DNA from: Liolophura sinensis | Lineage: Eukaryota; Mollusca; Polyplacophora; Chitonida; Chitonidae | Direction: 5' to 3' | Assembly (NCBI RefSeq): GCF_032854445.1 | Contig: NC_088297.1 | Span: 26,281,915-26,345,914, forward strand | DNA length: 64,000 bases | Program-made: the position numbers and the translations under genes | Shown: positions 59,369 to 64,000 of the stretch, piece by piece | Layout: each line of letters starts with the position of its first letter | How positions within the stretch are numbered: position 1 is the stretch's first letter | The notes under the pieces: model-generated | What the model saw: only the letters and a program-made list of their open reading frames with translations | Database searches by the model: none | What the model was told of the DNA's origin: nothing

Positions 59369-60599
59369 TAAGCAATAAAATTTCAAGGGTCAAGTTGTGC
59401 CTTTGCATTCATTGCCCATTAGAGCCTTAACTGATTAACGATCGATTCTATTGGCAAAGGTTTCAACTGTATAAAATCTAAAATTTCACGTCACATATTT
59501 GAACTGCAGGTGACTCCCATATGTGTAGCCCCTCTCTTCCTCTAAGTCATGGGGTGATCATTCTTGTGGACTTCATACTGACATTCACACTCAAGGCTAA
59601 GTACGGTACCATAGATGTCCGTCCCAAGAGATGTCCTTAGCACTCGCTACCGTCCTCCCCCACAGCGCATCTGGTTAATTTCAGGTTCTTTATTCCGAGA
59701 CAATACCCCCTCTCCCCCTCCCCCCACACACCACCACCACACCCCACGTCTTTCTCCATCACCCACACACATTCTTCTTTACTCTTTTAATTGTTGTGAA
59801 TTTACAGGACTGGGATAGGGTTCAGTTAGGCGATACCACTTCTGTCTTCCATGCGGGGGTGATTCCTGTTGGCGTCAGCTCATTTGAGGGCCACTAATAC
59901 TAGACTGTCGTTAAATTACATTGCTACTTATTGATTTGATGAATCCAAAAAATAACAGAGGCTGAACATAAACGTCAGATTTGTCTGTCTTTCTTTAATG
60001 TGTCGAAGCCCTGTGGCTTTCGTCATAAAGCTGCGGGCGTTGTCTATTAAAAGCTACCCACCAAACGAAGCCAATGTTTCTGCCTCTTACATTCCACAGG
60101 TTTTTCTGCCATATCAGAGTATCATTTTTATTAAATACGACGTAACTGTACGCAGAAAAAGTAGGTCGGCCGTTTCCCTGTACCCTTTTGTCCCGTTTCT
60201 CCTTGTGGGTATCAAACTCCAGGCACTTTATTCCTTGTGGGTATCAAACTCCAGGCACTTTATTAACTAGATCAGAATATGTGTTTTTCAAACATAGCTT
60301 TAAGCTACCTCAGTGGGAGAATTTATTCCTCGAGTATTTTCGATTTTTCTCTATTGGGTAGTGTAGTGTACATGGCGCTTTTAAAGCAAAGAATAACAGA
60401 TAAACCGTGACTGAACCTGGACTGCGCCTGTCATGTGGTTAGGAGTGGACTACCTTGGCACTAAGTCATGTCTCGCTCTCAAAGAAAACAGTTTTGGTTA
60501 ACAATATTTCCCAGGGTAAATCAAAACATGCAGCATCCTGGACACACTGCATATGTATCAGAAAGGAACAGTTTCACTGCACGTTTCTGCTAGAGCTTG
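59369..60599. other. Unique sequence with a C-rich simple stretch
   Basis: C/A-rich simple sequence lies at 59705-59775 (ctccccctccccccacacac). No gene was recognised. Confidence 0.4.
60200..60263. repeat. 32-bp exact duplication
   Basis: Two adjacent identical copies of tccttgtgggtatcaaactc + caggcactttat, suggesting a very recent duplication or an assembly artefact. Confidence 0.92.
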
Positions 60600-60602
60600 A
60601 AC

Positions 60603-60618
60603 CAGCGCCCTCTGGCGG
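60603..60618 (-). promoter_or_regulatory. CTCF-like site (candidate)
   Basis: The plus strand has CAGCGCCCTCTGGCGG. The minus-strand reading CCGCCAGAGGGCGCTG matches the CTCF core consensus with about one mismatch. It points away from the second site at 61096. Confidence 0.4.
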
Positions 60619-61095
60619 ACAGGCACACCTTCCAATCAGAATTGTTTATCAGCCACTTTTATGCTTAAAAATAGTGACACTTCATCCCTTTTTGTGGTCT
60701 TTGTTGTACATAGGCCTTTCTCGTGTGCGAAACGGACGTACCTGTACACGTCCGTGCATATAGGGATATGTTTTAACTTAGTCTGCCATGAATCGTAAGG
60801 AAAGTATTCCCTTCCGCTTCCCATATATTGAACACGATTTTATATGGTTATCGTATTCGTTTGTGTAGACAAGTAAGTAACCGTGCCAAGCTGTTTCATT
60901 AGTTCTGCTGAACCCGCTATGAATCACCGCCGTCACCATTGTAGTATAATCTAACATTATTAAATCATTCGCTTATGTTCTTGGTTTTCTTACAACATCA
61001 CAAACAGGGAATGATCAAGTGCTGCTATTCAGGTAGGGGTCTAGAACAATGCCAGTGTTCAGACGACAGCAAACCGTGATGAATGAGACTTCAGC

Positions 61096-61109
61096 TCACC
61101 AGGGGGCGC
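61096..61109 (+). promoter_or_regulatory. CTCF-like site (candidate)
   Basis: CACCAGGGGGCGCC is a full match to the CTCF core CACCAGGGGGCGC. With the reverse-oriented site 480-490 bp to the left it makes a divergent pair. Motif evidence only. Confidence 0.45.
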
Positions 61110-62464
61110 CTCTGCTTATCCCACATTGACGTCATCAATCGTCTGCCCAGAATGCGAGCAGCCGTTACTCCCCCCTCCCCATTAACGACACTGTAGACTA
61201 GATGGGTTATTTAGTTCCACCCAGATAACCGAGTCTCTGGGGTTCCTAAATAATGCAGCAATCTCTCCTGTTTCTGGTGTTCTCGGCTGACTCGGTCCTG
61301 GACACCGGCTGTTAGCGGGAAGCCTTTTTCTTCTTCTCACAAAAGACCTGCGTCGTCTTGCTCCGGGCTAATGGCAGCACATGGAGAAGACTGATTACGA
61401 AACAGCGGCTCTTTATTGGCGATTACTTTGTGCAGATTAACGTCGACAGATAATAGTTGCTTTCACATTGTAGATTCTGGTCACCTGATTTTTGAATTTT
61501 TGTCTCCTTTTTGGCTGAGATTTTATCTATTTGCAGCGAAGTATCGTCTGATCGCCGGGCTCACGTGCTCGATGTTTGTCTTTGCATGTAGTCGTTCAGT
61601 AGTTGTTTTACACAGTGACTATTGTTACCGGTTTGATTCTAGCATTCATTTAATTGTTAGGAGTTGAATTATTTAGCCTTTGTTAAATTTTCCCCACTAT
61701 ATCAATGAAAATGATTACTTTCGATTAAGATATTTGAAGCAAATATCGTGCATGACTGACACGAAAAGGATTATCCGACATTGCATGCCAGTGAACCACC
61801 TTCCAACAATAGGCCATAGAGAAAAAGCGAAAATACTCGAGGACTAAAATCTTGAACTTGTATAGCTTAAAGCAGGGAAGCTTCCCTCCAGAGGATTTGG
61901 TAAATACATATTCACATCTATTTGATCAAGTGCCTGGATTTTGAAAAAGGATCGGTTCAGCGACCACTTAGGCAGCAGGCCGAATACCCACAAGGACAAG
62001 AGTTTTCAAAAGGGTACAAGGAAACTGCCTACCTAAATTTGCTGCAAACAGTTACGTTTCATTTAATAAAATTAGATCCGCTGATGTGTGAGAAAAAACT
62101 GCTTCTGTGGAATGTAAGAGGCAGAAGCATTGGCTTCGTGAAGTTTGGTGGGCAGTTTTTAATTCACAACGCCCGCGGCTTTACAAAGAAAGCGACCGGG
62201 CCTCGACACATTAAAGAAAGACGGATAAAACTGACGTTTTTATGTTCAACCTCGTTTAGTTTTGCTCCTCAGCCAATCGATAAGAAGCAATGTACTTTAA
62301 CGACTTTGGCCTAGTACTGGTGGTTTTAGCTCTCGAATGAGCTGACGCCAACAGGAATCACCCACGCATGGAATACAGAACTGGCGTCGCCTGACTGAAC
62401 ACTGCCCTAGTCCCGGGAATTTACAAAATGTTTATGACATTTAAGAGGACAATGTGTGTGTCGG
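61110..62464. other. Unique sequence
   Basis: Contains a 130-codon plus frame (61922-62314) opened from a TTG, with no ATG until the middle and no known motif, so no gene is called. Nothing else was recognised. Confidence 0.4.
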
Positions 62465-63005
62465 GGAAATAGGGTGATGAGTGTGGGGTGATGAGTGTGG
62501 GGTGATGAGTGTGGGGTGATGGGTGTGGGGTGATGAGTGTGAGGTGATGAGTGTGGGTGATGAGTGTTGGGTGATGGGTGTGGGGTGATGGGTGTGGGGT
62601 GATGGGTGTGGGGTGATGAGTGTGGGGTGATGGGTGTGGGGTGATGAGTGTGGGGTGGTGAGTGTGGGGTGATGGGTGTGGGGTGATGAGTGTGAGGTGA
62701 TGAGTGTGGGGTGATGAGTGTTGGGTGATGGGTGTGGGGTGATGAGTGTGGGGTGATGAGTGTGGGGTGATGAGTGTGGGGTGGTGATGGGTGTGGGGTG
62801 ATGGTTGGTGTGGGGTGATGGGTGTGGGGTGATGAGTGTGGGGTGATGAGTGTTGGGTGATAGGTGTGGGGTGATGAGTGTGGGGTGATGAGTGTTGGGT
62901 GATGAGTGTGGGGTGATGAGTGTGGGGTGATGAGTGTGAGGTGATGAGTGTGGGGTGGTGATGGGTGTGGGGTGATGAGTGTGGGGTAATGGGTGTGGGG
63001 TGATG
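62465..63005. repeat. 14-bp G-rich tandem array
   Basis: About 38 copies of ggtgatgagtgtgg with variants (ggtgatgggtgtgg, ggtggtgagtgtgg, gggtgatgagtgtt). The plus strand is almost free of C and has a GGG or GGGG in nearly every unit. The Pro/His/Thr/Ser-rich minus frames are by-products. Confidence 0.95.
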
Positions 63006-63399
63006 GACTAGAGAACCCAAAATTAGTCAGGTGAGGTGTGTAAGAGAGGATGGTAGCGAGTACTGACACCTTGTGGAGCGGACATCTAATGTACTTAGCC
63101 TTGAGCGTAAATGACAATTTTAAGTGCTGTACTTTACGTAGCCAATGTTAGTATTCAAGATAGGCAGAGCTATGAGATGAATATTTAGTTTATTTTATTG
63201 TTTTAACGCCGTCCTCTCCTTTCTTTTCTCATGGATATGAATGATTATAGAACATCGGAATGAACGAGCATGGCTGAACGCCACATCGTTAATATTAGCT
63301 TTTCAGCCTTATCGTTGGGACACCATAATTGGAGGTTTACATGTTATGTTTGGGGGCGGATCTTCCCTAATAGTCAATTTACTTCCCACTCACTGGAAC
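63006..63399. other. Unique spacer
   Basis: No gene was recognised. Confidence 0.5.
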
Positions 63400-63535
63400 C
63401 GCTTCGGAGACCGAGAAGGTCCACATTGAAGTCGGGAGATCTGAGATCAAACCCGGGTGAGGCCATTCCAAAGGCTTTTAAGAATAGGTAACAGGTACTT
63501 GTTGTAACCTTGCTGGACTCTCAGCACTGAAAATG
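63400..63535 (+). mobile_element. SINE type 3, partial and diverged
   Basis: 'ggagatctgagatcaaacccgggtgaggccattccaaaggctttt' (box B and linker) and 'ggtacttgttgtaaccttgctggactctcagcactgaaaa' align with the minus-strand reading of the element at 37640-37990. The 3' end is missing. Confidence 0.5.
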
Positions 63536-63559
63536 ACAAAACCTTAACTGTGGTAAATT

Positions 63560-64000
63560 GACAGGAATCCGTATTTCACCGTTTACTTGTGACCATTTGT
63601 CAATTATCACACTGACGTCGCTGCTCTGGTTTTACTCTCTAATCCGTATTTCACCGTTTACTTGTGACCATTTGTCAGTTATCACACTGACGTCGCTGCT
63701 CTGGTTTTACTCTCTAATCCGTATTTTACAGTTTACTTGTGACTATTTGTCAATTATCACACTGACGTCGCTTCTCTGGTTTTACTCTCTAATCCGTATT
63801 TCACCGTTTACTTGTGACCATTTGTCAATTATCACACTGACGTCGCTGCTCTGGCTTTACTCTCTAATCCGTATTTTACCGTTTACTTGTGACCATTTGT
63901 CAATTATCACACTGACGTCGCTGCTCTGGCTTTACTCTCTAATCCGTATTTCACCGTTTACTTGTGACTATTTGTCAATTATCACACTGACGTCGCTGCT
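63560..64000. repeat. 75-bp tandem array, cut by the window end
   Basis: About six copies of a 75-bp unit (aatccgtatttcaccgttta, cttgtgaccatttgtcaatt, atcacactgacgtcgctgct, ctggttttactctct) with 1-3 differences each. Each unit contains TGACGTCG, close to the CRE/ATF palindrome TGACGTCA. The array continues past 64000. Confidence 0.95.

Noticed and set aside
61922..62314. 130-codon plus frame
   Set aside because: No ATG at its 5' end, no motif, no splice support; it may be chance in unique sequence.
62407..63117. 236-codon Pro/His/Ser/Thr-rich minus frame
   Set aside because: Product of the 14-bp G-rich array; another frame is equally open.

Overview
This window looks like a piece of a repeat-rich invertebrate nuclear genome, most likely a mollusc or a related lophotrochozoan. 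That assignment is an inference. It rests on many copies of tRNA-derived SINEs whose conserved 3' core (ending in a 'gagtacggcgtaaaacacc'-type motif) is typical of mollusc/lophotrochozoan SINE families, on spliced genes with GT/AG introns, and on a Tc1-like DNA transposon. Nothing points to a prokaryote, plasmid or virus. Most open reading frames are by-products of tandem repeats.

The only convincing host gene lies at about 4.2-6.7 kb on the minus strand. It is a calmodulin-like protein with four EF-hands, read here as four phase-compatible exons (6741-6696, 5830-5687, 4829-4575, 4210-4170). They join into 161 residues plus a stop, and the 5' end with the start codon was not found. Weaker protein signals are a short reverse-transcriptase relic (about 29.5 kb, minus), an internally deleted Tc1-like transposase (57.4-57.9 kb, plus) and one possible small secreted peptide (about 1.7-1.95 kb, minus).

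The rest is dominated by tandem arrays with unrelated units. Main ones: 44 bp (1-1294), 29 bp (8.6-9.35 kb), about 80 bp (9.8-11.1 kb), 33 bp (11.9-12.85 kb), 71 bp (15.3-16.7 kb), about 23 bp (19.1-20.4 kb), 27/81 bp (20.8-24.2 kb), 27 bp (27.4 kb), 38 bp (27.8-28.4 kb), 29 bp (31.3-31.9 kb), 64 bp (36.8-37.5 kb), about 77 bp (38.9-39.8 kb), 14 bp (40.9-41.7 kb), 48 bp (42.1-43.3 kb), 9 bp (43.9-44.85 kb), 42 bp (50.3-50.5 kb), 28 bp (55.1-55.4 kb), 68 bp (55.8-56.2 kb), about 23 bp (56.3-57.0 kb), 14 bp (62.5-63.0 kb) and 75 bp (63.56 kb to the window end). By rough addition they fill about a quarter to a third of the window.

SINEs of at least four types are scattered between and inside the arrays, several with visible target-site duplications. 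A separate diverged repeat family occurs in direct and inverted copies between 33 and 38.6 kb. Two small inverted-repeat elements lie at 18.3 and 26.7 kb.

The points most worth following up are: minisatellites that appear to have arisen inside SINEs (6.0 kb and 55.8 kb); a 616-bp higher-order repeat in the first array; a 10-copy CACGTG array; an array of CTCF-core-like motifs plus two divergent CTCF-like sites; and a 1077-codon open frame in an 81-bp higher-order repeat, which I think is probably not a gene.
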